A stretch of 64,000 nucleotides of DNA from Roseburia sp. CAG:10041_57 (GTDB lineage Bacteria > Bacillota > Clostridia > Lachnospirales > Lachnospiraceae): NCBI GenBank assembly GCA_001916965.1, contig MNTL01000049.1, forward strand, positions 26,205-90,204. Reading direction: 5' to 3'. The position numbers were made by a program, and so were the translations under genes. The notes beneath the pieces were generated by a model, which saw only the letters and a program-made list of their open reading frames with translations, did not search any database and was not told where the DNA came from. Of this stretch, positions 49,533 to 59,069 are shown piece by piece; within the stretch, counting starts at the first letter, position 1, and every line of letters begins with the position of its first letter.

Positions 49533-50675
49533 ATGAAGAATCGTGATAAATGGATAGCAGTTATTTTCATGTTATTTATTTTTACTCTGCCTATTGTTAC
49601 GGTAGTCAGGGGCTTCCTGCCACAGTCACAGGAAGAGACCCTTACCGAAGAGCAGCAGGAGCTTTTGGATAAAAATGGTACGATGCAGGGTGGAAGCCAT
49701 GGAGATAATACAGAGGGCTCCACAGAGAGCGCAGGTGAGCAGACAGCAGAACCGGTCAAAACACCATGGTTTACTGCATTGCAGAATACTTTGAACAGTT
49801 TTACAGAGAGATTATGTGCAAGAAATAAGCTGATTGCGTTCAACTCTGAGTTGACCTCTCTGCTTACAGGTGGTACTTATATGGAGTCTACCCAGGTATT
49901 ACTTGGTAAGGATAACTGGCTTTTCTATAAGACAGAATTGGATGGACATCCGCTGTGGGACTATATGGGTATCAATCATTTCACGGATGATGAGCTGGCA
50001 GCGATTGCAGCCAATCTTGTGAGCATGAGGGATGGCTTCAACGAAAGAGGTGTTGACTTCTACGTGACAGCGCTTCCCAATAAGGAGATCATCTATGAGG
50101 AATACATGCCGGATACGGTTGCCAGAGTAGATACTGTCTCCAGAGCAGAACAGCTGGCAAATTACATCTGGGATAATACAAATCTGGTCTATGTATATCC
50201 CAAGCAGGCGCTGCTGGATGCCAAGGCAGAGGGGCAGATTTACTATCAGACAGATACACACTGGAATCAGAAGGGTGCTTTCGTAGGAATGCAGCAGCTG
50301 ATGCATGAGGCATATGGTGTGGAGGTGAAGAACCTCGATTCCGTGTCTTTCGATATCACCTCTAATGATCTGGCTGGCGACCTTGCAGTGATTGGCGGTG
50401 TAGCAGACAAGTATAATATCGACACAACCTATGTATTTGACGCAGATACCGCAGATAAGGCGCAGTACAGAGATGAGGTAGCACTGGTAGTCGGGGATTC
50501 CTTCTCAGGCTTCCTGTCCACCATTGCCAAGGGCTATTATAAGGAAGTTCACTGGATCTACACCAAGGACTTCACTATGAGTATGCTGGATGAATACGAT
50601 GCAGATGTCGTAATCTGGGAAAGTGTAGAAAGATACATGGAGACCTTCCTGAATGTGAATCTGTTGACACAGTAA
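49533..50675 (+). CDS. AlgJ/AlgX-like (DHHW-family) O-acetyltransferase partner
   Basis: A 380-residue protein with an N-terminal membrane anchor (WIAVIFMLFIFTLPIVTVV), a low-complexity Glu/Gln/Gly linker and a catalytic domain. The domain holds GKDNWLFYK, YQTDTHWNQKGAFVGMQQL (the DHHW-type Asp-X-His) and the SGNH-like Ser in VGDSFSGFL. In alginate acetylation AlgJ/AlgX take acetyl groups from AlgI outside the membrane; the same division of labour is inferred here. It starts 22 bases after the MBOAT gene with AGGAAAGGG upstream. Confidence 0.88.
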   Translation: MKNRDKWIAVIFMLFIFTLPIVTVVRGFLPQSQEETLTEEQQELLDKNGTMQGGSHGDNTEGSTESAGEQTAEPVKTPWFTALQNTLNSFTERLCARNKLIAFNSELTSLLTGGTYMESTQVLLGKDNWLFYKTELDGHPLWDYMGINHFTDDELAAIAANLVSMRDGFNERGVDFYVTALPNKEIIYEEYMPDTVARVDTVSRAEQLANYIWDNTNLVYVYPKQALLDAKAEGQIYYQTDTHWNQKGAFVGMQQLMHEAYGVEVKNLDSVSFDITSNDLAGDLAVIGGVADKYNIDTTYVFDADTADKAQYRDEVALVVGDSFSGFLSTIAKGYYKEVHWIYTKDFTMSMLDEYDADVVIWESVERYMETFLNVNLLTQ

Positions 50676-50770
50676 TGGAAAGCGTGATTGCTGATTAATC
50701 GCTATAACGGTCACTGTGAACGTTATATATGGTATACTTCATAAAAAAATAAAATAATGTAATTTACTAC

Positions 50771-51110
50771 TTGAAATCGATAAAGACGTGTGCTATTATG
50801 ATTGCAAGTTTTTGAATAATTATGCAACTGAAATGCTATGAAGGAGACTCTTGTTAAGGGAAACGACAGGAAGACGGCGTCACCGACTGAGAGCGCTGTA
50901 CGTGGAAGCTGACACAGGGAACACTCCGGAGCAGATCATCTGAACGGTTGACTATTAGGGTGATACGTGATCATGCGTTAAATGAGAAGAGAGGTCAGAG
51001 CGAGGACACATCTTGATGGAGATGTCGGTCTGGCAATGCGGGTGGTACCGCGGATACAGAATTTGTTTATCCGTCCCGGAATGCTAATATAAGGCATTCC
51101 GGGACTTTTT
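50771..51110 (+). ncRNA. T-box leader of aspS-gatCAB with its promoter
   Basis: The promoter is TTGAAA (50771-50776), 17 bases, TATTAT (50794-50799). The leader has the canonical T-box GGGTGGTACCGCGG at 51040-51053. GAC (50911-50913) followed by A is the likely aspartate specifier in the Stem I loop. The terminator is GTCCCGGAATGC/GCATTCCGGGAC plus TTTTT (51073-51110). Uncharged tRNA(Asp) would allow read-through into aspS and probably the whole four-gene operon. Confidence 0.9.
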
Positions 51111-51147
51111 GTTTATACGGAATGCCTCACACAGTAGGAGGTATAAC

Positions 51148-52884
51148 ATGTATAGAAACATCACTATGAAGGAAATCGGTGAACAGCACATTGGTCAGAC
51201 TCTGCAGGTGGCAGGCTGGGTAGAGAATATCCGTGATCACGGCGGCGTGTCTTTTATTGATTTAAGAGATATGTATGGTGTACTGCAGGTAGTCATCCGC
51301 AAGACAGAATTGTTAAAAGGCATTGTTAAGGAGATGTGCCTTTCTATTGAAGGACCTGTTGAGAAAAGAGATGAAGAAACTTACAATCCCAAGATTCCTA
51401 CAGGAACTATTGAACTGGAAGCACAGCAGATCACTGTACTTGGCAAGGTATACAGCCAGCTGCCTTTTGAGATCATGACATCCAAGGAGACAAGAGAAGA
51501 TATCCGTCTGAAATACCGTTATCTTGACCTGAGGAATGCCAAGGTTAAGGATAACATTATCTTCCGTTCCCAGGTAATCAGCTTCTTACGCCAGAAGATG
51601 ACAGAGATGGGATTTCTGGAGATTCAGACCCCTATCCTGTGTGCCTCCTCTCCTGAGGGTGCGAGAGATTATATCGTGCCATCCAGAAAGTATAAGGGTA
51701 AGTTCTATGCATTGCCCCAGGCTCCACAGCAGTATAAGCAGCTGCTGATGGTATCCGGTTTTGACAAATATTTCCAGGTAGCACCGTGTTTTCGAGATGA
51801 AGATGCAAGAGCAGACCGTTCACCGGGAGAGTTCTATCAGCTTGATTTCGAGATGAGCTTCGCCACACAGGAGGATGTATTCAGGGTAGGTGAAGAAGTC
51901 TTATCTGCAGCATTTGAGAAATTTGCACCGGAAGGATATGCCGTAACACAGGCTCCATATCCTATCATCAGCTATAAGCAGGCTATGCTGGAGTTTGGCT
52001 GTGATAAGCCGGATCTTCGTAACCCGCTTCGTATTATAGATGTGACAGATTTCTTCCAGAAATGTACTTTTAAGCCCTTTGTTGGAAGAACAGTCAGAGC
52101 AATCAAGGTACATGCAGAGATGTCCAAGGGCTTCCATGAGAAGCTCCTGAAATTTGCCACCGATATGGGAATGGGCGGCTTAGGTTATCTGGAAGTTGCC
52201 GAGGATATGACTTATAAGGGACCGATTGACAAATTCATTCCTGAAGAATTAAAGGGGCAGCTTGCCCGGATTGCAGCCCTGGCAGCCGGGGACACCATCT
52301 TCTTTATTGCTGATAAGGAAGAAAGAGCCAATTATTATGCAGGCCAGCTGCGTAACGAATTAGGTGATAAACTGGATCTGTGTGAGAAGAATGCATACCG
52401 TTTCTGCTATGTAAATGATTTCCCGATGTATGAAATCGACCCTGAGACAAAGCAGCTTGGCTTTACCCACAATCCATTCTCCATGCCGCAGGGCGGTCTG
52501 GAAGCATTGGAGACTAAGAATCCGCTGGATGTTCTGGCTTACCAGTACGATATTGTATGCAACGGTGTGGAGCTTTCTTCCGGTGCAGTCAGAAACCACG
52601 ATATGCAGATCATGGTAAAGGCTTTTGAAATTGCAGGGTATGATGAAGAGACATTAAAGAGCAAGTTTGGAGCACTCTATCAGGCATTCCAGTTCGGAGC
52701 ACCACCACACGCAGGTATGGCACCTGGTATTGACCGAATGATCATGCTTCTTCGTAATGAAGAGAATATCCGTGAAGTTATCGCATTCCCAATGAGCGGT
52801 TCTGCACAGGATCTGATGTGCGGGGCACCGAATGATGTGACAGAGCAGCAGCTCCGTGAGGTTCACATCAAGGTAAGGGATTAG
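51148..52884 (+). CDS. aspS: Aspartyl-tRNA synthetase
   Basis: A 578-residue bacterial-type class II synthetase. It has an N-terminal OB fold (LQVAGWVENIRDHGGVSFIDL), the flipping loop and motif 2 (PQAPQQYKQLLMVSGFDKYF, FRDEDARADR), an inserted GAD domain and motif 3 (APPHAGMAPGIDRMIMLL). AGGAGG lies six bases before ATG 51148; an extension to 51109 runs into the T-box terminator. Its coupling to gatCAB suggests a non-discriminating enzyme whose Asp-tRNA(Asn) product is amidated by GatCAB. That remains inference. Confidence 0.96.
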   Translation: MYRNITMKEIGEQHIGQTLQVAGWVENIRDHGGVSFIDLRDMYGVLQVVIRKTELLKGIVKEMCLSIEGPVEKRDEETYNPKIPTGTIELEAQQITVLGKVYSQLPFEIMTSKETREDIRLKYRYLDLRNAKVKDNIIFRSQVISFLRQKMTEMGFLEIQTPILCASSPEGARDYIVPSRKYKGKFYALPQAPQQYKQLLMVSGFDKYFQVAPCFRDEDARADRSPGEFYQLDFEMSFATQEDVFRVGEEVLSAAFEKFAPEGYAVTQAPYPIISYKQAMLEFGCDKPDLRNPLRIIDVTDFFQKCTFKPFVGRTVRAIKVHAEMSKGFHEKLLKFATDMGMGGLGYLEVAEDMTYKGPIDKFIPEELKGQLARIAALAAGDTIFFIADKEERANYYAGQLRNELGDKLDLCEKNAYRFCYVNDFPMYEIDPETKQLGFTHNPFSMPQGGLEALETKNPLDVLAYQYDIVCNGVELSSGAVRNHDMQIMVKAFEIAGYDEETLKSKFGALYQAFQFGAPPHAGMAPGIDRMIMLLRNEENIREVIAFPMSGSAQDLMCGAPNDVTEQQLREVHIKVRD

Positions 52885-52901
52885 AAAGGCAGGAATCAGG
52901 T

Positions 52902-53195
52902 ATGGCAAATATAATCAGTGATGAGACAATAGAATATGTCGGTATCTTATCCAAGCTGGAGCTTTCTGAGGAAGAGAAGGAACAGGCAAAGAAGGATATG
53001 GGCAGTATGCTTGACTATATTGATAAGTTAAATGAGCTGGATACGACAGGGATTGAACCAATGTCACATGTATTCCCCGTACAGAATGTATTTCGTGAAG
53101 ATGTGGTGACAAACGGTGATGAAAGTGAGAAGACTTTAAAGAATGCGCCGGGTGAGAAGGATAACATGTTCATGGTACCGAGAACATTTGACTAG
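52902..53195 (+). CDS. gatC: Aspartyl/glutamyl-tRNA amidotransferase subunit C
   Basis: A 97-residue helper subunit of the GatCAB amidotransferase. Typical GatC features are ETIEYVGILSKLELSEEEKE at the start, DMGSMLDYIDKLNELDT in the middle and EPMSHVFPVQNVFREDV toward the end. It wraps around and stabilises GatA. It lies 17 bases after aspS with GGCAGGAATCAGG before the ATG, and 15 bases before gatA, in one operon. Confidence 0.95.
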   Translation: MANIISDETIEYVGILSKLELSEEEKEQAKKDMGSMLDYIDKLNELDTTGIEPMSHVFPVQNVFREDVVTNGDESEKTLKNAPGEKDNMFMVPRTFD

Positions 53196-53210
53196 GATGG
53201 AGGTTAAGCA

Positions 53211-54683
53211 ATGGATATTTTAGCATATAGTGCAGTGGAGCTGGCACAGGCAATCAAGGCTGGTGAAACCACTGCTGTAGAAGCCATGAAGGCAGTATTG
53301 GACAGGATTGATGCATCCGAGGAATCCATTCATGCCTATGTGACCATAGACAGGGAAGCTGCGCTTGCAAAAGCAGAAGCTGTACAGAAGCAGATCGAAG
53401 CAGGAGAATTGACAGGACCTTTAGCCGGTGTTCCTGTGGCAATCAAGGACAATATGTGTACAGAAGGCGTTCTGACAACCTGTTCTTCCAGGATATTGGG
53501 CAACTTTATCCCGACTTTTACCGCAGAAGCAGTGAAGAATCTGGAAAAGGCAGGTGCAGTGATGATTGGTAAGACCAACATGGATGAGTTCGCCATGGGC
53601 TCTACAACAGAGACTTCTGCCTATGGAGTTACCAGAAATCCATGGAATACAGAGCATGTACCAGGCGGTTCTTCCGGTGGTTCTGCAGCAGCCGTGGCAG
53701 CAGAGGAATGTTTCTTCGCACTGGGGTCTGATACAGGTGGATCTATCCGTCAGCCAGCATCTTTCTGCGGTGTCGTTGGTCTGAAACCTACTTATGGGAC
53801 GGTATCACGGTATGGTCTGATTGCGTATGGCTCCTCTCTGGACCAGATAGGGCCTTTGACCAAGGATGTAACAGACTGTGCAACCGTTATGGAAGCAATT
53901 GCGTCCCACGATACCAAGGATTCTACTTCCATTGACAGAGCTGCGATTGAAAAAGACACAGACTTTACATCAGCTTTGATAGAGGATGTGAAAGGCATGA
54001 AGATTGGTATTCCAAGAGATTATTTCGGAGATGGTCTGGACAGCGAGGTAAAAGAGGCAGTTCTTGCAGCTGCTAAGGCACTGGAAGCAAAAGGCGCTAT
54101 TGTAGAAGAATTTGACCTGAGTCTGGTAGAATATGCGATTCCCACTTACTATACCATTGCAGCAGCAGAAGCAAGCTCTAACCTGGAGCGTTTTGACGGT
54201 ATCAAGTATGGCTATCGTACTTCTGAGTATGAAGGTCTCCACAACATGTACAAGAAGACACGTTCTGAAGGCTTTGGACCGGAAGTAAAGCGTAGAATCA
54301 TGCTGGGTTCCTTTGTATTAAGCTCCGGTTATTATGATGCATATTATTTAAAGGCGCTGCGTGTAAAAGCCATGATCCGTAAGGCTTTTGATGATGCCTT
54401 TTCCAAATATGACCTGATTCTTGGACCTGTTGCGCCGACCACGGCACCGAAGCTTGGAGAGAGCTTATCCGATCCGTTGAAGATGTATCTGGGAGATATC
54501 TATACAATCTCTGTCAATCTGGCAGGATTACCGGGAATCTCCGTACCATGCGGCGTGGACAGTCAGGGATTACCGATTGGTATGCAGCTTCTTGCAGACA
54601 GCTTTGAGGAAAAGAAACTGATTCAGGCTGCATATACGTATGAGAAAATCCGTGGTGAGTTTGGTAAGAAGGAGGGCAGATAG
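53211..54683 (+). CDS. gatA: Aspartyl/glutamyl-tRNA amidotransferase subunit A
   Basis: A 490-residue amidase-signature protein that releases ammonia from glutamine for the GatB active site. The Ser-cisSer-Lys triad is visible: Lys in VPVAIKDNMCTEG, cis-Ser in PGGSSGGSAAAVAA and the nucleophile Ser in GSDTGGSIRQPASFCG. Length and ends are normal. ATGGAGG precedes the ATG. The complex makes Gln-tRNA(Gln) and/or Asn-tRNA(Asn). Confidence 0.97.
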   Translation: MDILAYSAVELAQAIKAGETTAVEAMKAVLDRIDASEESIHAYVTIDREAALAKAEAVQKQIEAGELTGPLAGVPVAIKDNMCTEGVLTTCSSRILGNFIPTFTAEAVKNLEKAGAVMIGKTNMDEFAMGSTTETSAYGVTRNPWNTEHVPGGSSGGSAAAVAAEECFFALGSDTGGSIRQPASFCGVVGLKPTYGTVSRYGLIAYGSSLDQIGPLTKDVTDCATVMEAIASHDTKDSTSIDRAAIEKDTDFTSALIEDVKGMKIGIPRDYFGDGLDSEVKEAVLAAAKALEAKGAIVEEFDLSLVEYAIPTYYTIAAAEASSNLERFDGIKYGYRTSEYEGLHNMYKKTRSEGFGPEVKRRIMLGSFVLSSGYYDAYYLKALRVKAMIRKAFDDAFSKYDLILGPVAPTTAPKLGESLSDPLKMYLGDIYTISVNLAGLPGISVPCGVDSQGLPIGMQLLADSFEEKKLIQAAYTYEKIRGEFGKKEGR

Positions 54684-54685
54684 TT

Positions 54686-56116
54686 ATGTCAAAGCAATAT
54701 GAAACAGTCATCGGTCTGGAAGTTCATGTAGAGCTTGCAACCAAGACCAAGATATTCTGTGGATGCTCTACCGCTTTTGGTGGTGCGCCAAATACACATA
54801 CCTGCCCTGTATGTACAGGTATGCCGGGTTCTCTGCCCGTATTGAATAAACAGGTCGTTGAATATGCAGTAGCTGTAGGTCTTGCTATGAACTGTCAGAT
54901 CACGCAGTACTGTAAATTTGACCGAAAGAATTATTTCTATCCGGATAATCCACAGAACTATCAGATCAGTCAGCTGTATCTGCCTATTTGCCGCAATGGA
55001 CATGTAGATATTGAGACAGGGCAGGGAACGAAAGCTATCGGTATTCATGAGATTCATATGGAAGAGGATGCCGGTAAGCTGATCCATGATGAATGGGAAG
55101 ACTGCTCACTGGTAGATTATAACCGTTCCGGTGTGCCTTTGATCGAGATCGTATCAGAGCCAGATATGCGCAGTGCGCAAGAGGTCATTGCCTATCTGGA
55201 GAAGCTGCGTATGACAGTACAGTATCTGGGAGCATCTGACTGTAAATTAAATGAAGGTTCTATGAGAGCAGATGTGAACCTGTCTGTCAGAGAAGTAGGT
55301 GCAAAGGAATTCGGAACCAGAACAGAAATGAAGAATCTCAACTCTTTCAAGGCAATCACACATGCAATCGAGGGAGAGCGTGAGAGACAGATTGAACTGT
55401 TGGAGTCAGGTAAGGAAGTTGTACAGGAAACAAGGCGCTGGGATGATGCGAAGGAATATTCCTATGCAATGCGTTCCAAAGAGGATGCACAGGACTATCG
55501 TTATTTTCCTGATCCTGACCTTGTACCGGTCTATATCAGTGATGAATGGCTGGAGCAGATCCGTTCCAGACAGCCGGAATTCCGTGAAGCGAAGATGGCG
55601 CGTTACAAGGAAGAATTCGATATACCGGAGTATGATATTGGAATCATTACAGATTCCAAGCATATGGCAGATCTCTTTGAAGAGACGGTTGCTATCTGCA
55701 AGCAGCCTAAGAAGGTATCTAACTGGCTTATGGGAGAGACACTGCGTCTTTTGAAGGAGAAGAATATGGACCCGGAGGATATCAGGTTCGCGCCTGGGAA
55801 TCTGGCGAAGCTCATTGGCCTTGTAGATGCCAAGGCAATTAATTCTTCTGTGGCAAAAGAAGTATTTGAAGTCATGTTTGAAGAGGATGTAGACCCTGAG
55901 AAGTATGTAGAGGAAAAGGGCTTAAAGACTGTCAATGACGAAGGGACACTCAGAAAGACCATCGAAGAGATCATTGCTGCAAATCCACAGTCAGTAGAGG
56001 ATTACCACAATGGAAAAGACCGTGCAATCGGCTTCCTTGTAGGACAGACCATGAAAGCCATGAAGGGAAAAGCAGATCCTGCAATGGTAAATCAGATTTT
56101 AAAAGAATTGTTATAA
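54686..56116 (+). CDS. gatB: Aspartyl/glutamyl-tRNA amidotransferase subunit B
   Basis: A 476-residue kinase-like and tRNA-binding subunit. Motifs are TVIGLEVHVELATKTKIFCG, the zinc site CGCS...CPVC, FDRKNYFYPDNPQNYQISQ, HMEEDAGKLIH, DYNRSGVPLIEIVSEPD and the YqeY-like C-terminal tail ending GKADPAMVNQILKELL. It activates the misacylated aminoacyl-tRNA and transfers ammonia. It begins two bases after the gatA stop, and a strong terminator follows. Confidence 0.97.
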   Translation: MSKQYETVIGLEVHVELATKTKIFCGCSTAFGGAPNTHTCPVCTGMPGSLPVLNKQVVEYAVAVGLAMNCQITQYCKFDRKNYFYPDNPQNYQISQLYLPICRNGHVDIETGQGTKAIGIHEIHMEEDAGKLIHDEWEDCSLVDYNRSGVPLIEIVSEPDMRSAQEVIAYLEKLRMTVQYLGASDCKLNEGSMRADVNLSVREVGAKEFGTRTEMKNLNSFKAITHAIEGERERQIELLESGKEVVQETRRWDDAKEYSYAMRSKEDAQDYRYFPDPDLVPVYISDEWLEQIRSRQPEFREAKMARYKEEFDIPEYDIGIITDSKHMADLFEETVAICKQPKKVSNWLMGETLRLLKEKNMDPEDIRFAPGNLAKLIGLVDAKAINSSVAKEVFEVMFEEDVDPEKYVEEKGLKTVNDEGTLRKTIEEIIAANPQSVEDYHNGKDRAIGFLVGQTMKAMKGKADPAMVNQILKELL

Positions 56117-56126
56117 TAAGCATAAG

Positions 56127-56158
56127 AATGGCGGCTGAACTGATCAGCCGCCATTTTT
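56127..56158. terminator. Bidirectional terminator between gatB and pepF
   Basis: AATGGCGGCTGA and TCAGCCGCCATT form a perfect 12-bp stem with a short loop, followed by T on the plus strand. Confidence 0.9.
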
Positions 56159-56167
56159 CTATACAGA

Positions 56168-57976
56168 TTATTTCATTAGTTCGTCCATTTCATCAAGAAG
56201 ACTATTGAACAGAGCAAGTGCCTGCTCTACAGGTTTCTTGGTAGACATATCTACTCCGGCATCCTTTAAGATAGATACAGGATCTTTGGAGCAGCCGGCA
56301 CTTAAGAATTTCTCCTTATATGCCTTAACAGCAGGTTCCCCTTCAGACAGAATCTTCTGTGACAGTGCGATAGCGGCAGAGAAGCCGGTAGCATACTGAT
56401 ATACGTAGAAGTTGTAGTAGAAGTGAGGGATTCTAGCCCATTCCAGATCAATATATTCATCGTGAATGATATCTGGACCAAAGTATAGATCAATCAGGTC
56501 ATGATATACCTTGGTAGCAGTTTCCGCATTGACACTTTCACCCTTTGCGGTCAGTTCACTCATCTTTAATTCAAACTCTGCAAACATTGTCTGACGATAC
56601 AGAGTAGTTCTGAACTGCTCCAGGAAATAGTTGATCAGGTATGCACGCTGCTTCTTGTCGGATGTCTTTTTCAGCAGATGCTGCATTAACAGTGCTTCGT
56701 TACAGGTGGAAGCGACCTCGGCTACGAAGATCACATAATCTGAATCTACGACCGGCTGATTGGCAGTTGAAAGATAGGAATGAAGTGCATGACCCATTTC
56801 GTGTGCCAGTGTAAATTCTGTATTCAGATCGTTGTTGTGATTTAACAGTACGTAAGGATGCTTACGAGTACCTGCTGAGTAAGCACCGCTGCGTTTCCCA
56901 ACGTTCTCATATACATCAATCCAACGGTTGTTGAAGCCTTCCTTCAGAATAGCTACATAATCCTCGCCCATGACTGCAAGCGCATCCAGGACATTGGCTT
57001 TTGCATCCTCAAAGGAGATATAGCTGTCAACATCTGATACGATAGGAGTATACAGATCATACATATGAAGCTCTTCCACGCCCAGAAGCTTCTTGCGGAG
57101 ACGAACATATTTGTACATGGCATCCATGTTCTCGTGTACAGCTTCAATCAGGTTGTAGTATACAGCAGTATCTACGTTGTTGTTATCGAGAGCCGCAGCC
57201 AGTGCAGAGTCATAATGACGCATATTCGCATTGAACTGTAACTGCTTCATTTGTGCTGCAAGCAGAGCTGCTGAAGTGTTTTTCAGGGAATCATAGCTGC
57301 TGTAAAGGGATTCGAAAGCGGCTTTTCTTACCTTCACATCAGAATTCTGAAGCAGTGGAATGAAACTTCCGTGAGTTACATGTAACTGCTTGCCGTTGCT
57401 GTCAGTGATATCGGGGAAAGTCATATCTGCATTGTTGAGAAGTCCATAGATCTCGTCTGGAGCCTGTGCCATTTCACCGGCAGCAGCCATGATCTTCTCT
57501 TCTGCATTACTCAGGATATGAGCCTTCTTACGACGGATATCGTGGATATAGCGCTTGTATACGGACAATTCAGACTGTTCCTGATAGAACTGCTCCAGAG
57601 TCTCATCCGGGATGGAGAGAATCTCCGGCTCCGCAAAAGACAAAGCACCAGACAGGGCAACGATCAAAGAATTGGTCTGGCTCTTAAATCCCTGATATGT
57701 GGTATTTCTGGTATCTTCATCAGCCTTGCGGAAAGAATAGTTGGCAAAGTCTGTCAGAACGACATTGATATCATCCTGTAATTTCAGGAAAGCCAGTAAC
57801 TGTGCGCTGCTCTGGCTTAATCTGCCCTGGTATCCGCAAGCCTGCTGCATCATGGATTTGAGACGTTCCATGTCTGCTTTCCAGTCATCATCTGTAGCAT
57901 AGAGGTCTTCCAATGCCCAGGTATTCTCAACGGCTACTTCACTTCTTAAAGGTATTTTATTTTCTGTATCACCCAT
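56168..57976 (-). CDS. pepF: Oligoendopeptidase F
   Basis: A 602-residue M3-family zinc peptidase that degrades short peptides in the cytoplasm. The zinc motif HEMGH is in TLAHEMGHALHSYL near residue 392, with the third-ligand Glu further on in VAEVASTCNEALL. The N-terminal helical half is typical (WALEDLYATDDDWKADMERL). GGAGGTGTCAC precedes the ATG at 57976. It is monocistronic and converges with the gatB operon. Confidence 0.95.
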   Translation of the reverse strand: MGDTENKIPLRSEVAVENTWALEDLYATDDDWKADMERLKSMMQQACGYQGRLSQSSAQLLAFLKLQDDINVVLTDFANYSFRKADEDTRNTTYQGFKSQTNSLIVALSGALSFAEPEILSIPDETLEQFYQEQSELSVYKRYIHDIRRKKAHILSNAEEKIMAAAGEMAQAPDEIYGLLNNADMTFPDITDSNGKQLHVTHGSFIPLLQNSDVKVRKAAFESLYSSYDSLKNTSAALLAAQMKQLQFNANMRHYDSALAAALDNNNVDTAVYYNLIEAVHENMDAMYKYVRLRKKLLGVEELHMYDLYTPIVSDVDSYISFEDAKANVLDALAVMGEDYVAILKEGFNNRWIDVYENVGKRSGAYSAGTRKHPYVLLNHNNDLNTEFTLAHEMGHALHSYLSTANQPVVDSDYVIFVAEVASTCNEALLMQHLLKKTSDKKQRAYLINYFLEQFRTTLYRQTMFAEFELKMSELTAKGESVNAETATKVYHDLIDLYFGPDIIHDEYIDLEWARIPHFYYNFYVYQYATGFSAAIALSQKILSEGEPAVKAYKEKFLSAGCSKDPVSILKDAGVDMSTKKPVEQALALFNSLLDEMDELMK

Positions 57977-58348
57977 TGTGACACCTCCTGTATTTAAAAT
58001 ATTTGGGTAAGTGCGAATTTACTGTGCGAGTGACGAATTGTGTTATTTTCACAATGCAACACAATTCTGTATCTGGGATAGTGTGTTTCGCAAATACCTG
58101 CATGAGTGTTAGTTAAAACGAACTCTTGGTTCATAACTAACGACAAGCATGTATTTAGACTATCATTTTTGAAGCATTTATGCAATAAATCTTTCTGCTT
58201 TTAGGGCGATAAGGCATATGGAAGATATCATACGGATGACAGCCGTTTGCTGTTGGGTATTATGAGAAATTACCAAATGAAGTAGATTGTTTTGGGAATT
58301 CCATATATAATAGGGGGAAATGATACATAAGATAGTGGAGGTTCTTGC
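57977..58348. other. Intergenic region with two strong hairpins
   Basis: GAATTGTGTT (58035-58044) and AACACAATTC (58058-58067) form a 10-bp perfect stem. GTTAGTTA...GAAC (58108-58123) and GTTC..TAACTAAC (58129-58141) form a second one. ACAATTCTGTATCTG at 58061-58075 is shared with 1161-1175. No gene is seen; the hairpins may belong to a dispersed element or to the pepF leader. Confidence 0.45.
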
Positions 58349-58903
58349 ATGGAGATATTTGATATTGTTGATGAGAATGGAAATCCGACCGGACAAACGA
58401 TAGAACGCAGTCTGGCACATACAAATGGTACCAGACACAGAACTGTACATATTTGGATTGCACGAGAGGTTATGGGAAAGTGGCAGGTGCTTTTGCAGAA
58501 ACGTGCGCTGATGAAGGATTCCTTCCCAGGTAGATATGATACCTCATCAGCCGGACATATACAGGCTGGCGATGAACCACTGGAATCGGCAATGAGAGAA
58601 CTGAAGGAAGAGCTTGGCATAGCAGCAAAGCCTGAACAATTGCAATTCGTAGACACATTTCGTATACAATATGAGAAGGAATTCCATAATAAAATATTTA
58701 AGGATAATGAAATTGCATTTGTCTATGTGTATATGGGAGAAGTAGATATTGATAAGATAACTGTTCAGGAGGAAGAACTGGAATGTGTAGAGTGGTTCAA
58801 TCTGGAGGATGTCTACAGAGAATGCCTGGCACATAACCAGAAGTTTTGTGTTCCCGTGAAAGGACTTGAGATTGCAAGGGAGTATTTGGTGAAAAGAATT
58901 TGA
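58349..58903 (+). CDS. Nudix hydrolase (isopentenyl-diphosphate isomerase-like group)
   Basis: A 184-residue Nudix protein. The start (DIVDENGNPTGQTIERSLAH, then GTRHRTVHIWI) is like the YfcD/IDI-type Nudix group. The Nudix box is complete: GHIQAGDEPLESAMRELKEE followed by LGI. It cleaves a nucleoside diphosphate linked to another group; the substrate is unknown. GTGGAGG precedes ATG 58349. The gene ends at the edge of an island: an integrase remnant begins in the following bases. Confidence 0.92.
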   Translation: MEIFDIVDENGNPTGQTIERSLAHTNGTRHRTVHIWIAREVMGKWQVLLQKRALMKDSFPGRYDTSSAGHIQAGDEPLESAMRELKEELGIAAKPEQLQFVDTFRIQYEKEFHNKIFKDNEIAFVYVYMGEVDIDKITVQEEELECVEWFNLEDVYRECLAHNQKFCVPVKGLEIAREYLVKRI

Positions 58904-59043
58904 CAAACAGGATTGTGAATATAGATCATCAGCTTCAACGATTATCCGATATGACGTTGGTTATTGAGCCAACAAAAACTTCTGCAGGAACAAGAAAGCT
59001 TCCTATAACAGAGAATGTTGCAAAGCTCAGCTTTTCTGCATGA
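58900..59043 (+). pseudogene. Fragment of a Tn916-type tyrosine integrase
   Basis: A frame with no start reads INRIV-NIDHQLQRLSDMTLV style text followed by EPTKTSAGTRKLPITENV. This corresponds to the middle of Tn916-family integrases (DHQLQ ... KTSAGTR-LPM). Only about 45 residues remain, so it is a scar of a conjugative-transposon-type element. It sits exactly between core genes and the toxin-antitoxin/methylase island. Confidence 0.65.
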
Positions 59044-59069
59044 TTTTGTTAAGCAATTTAGCATCTTTG

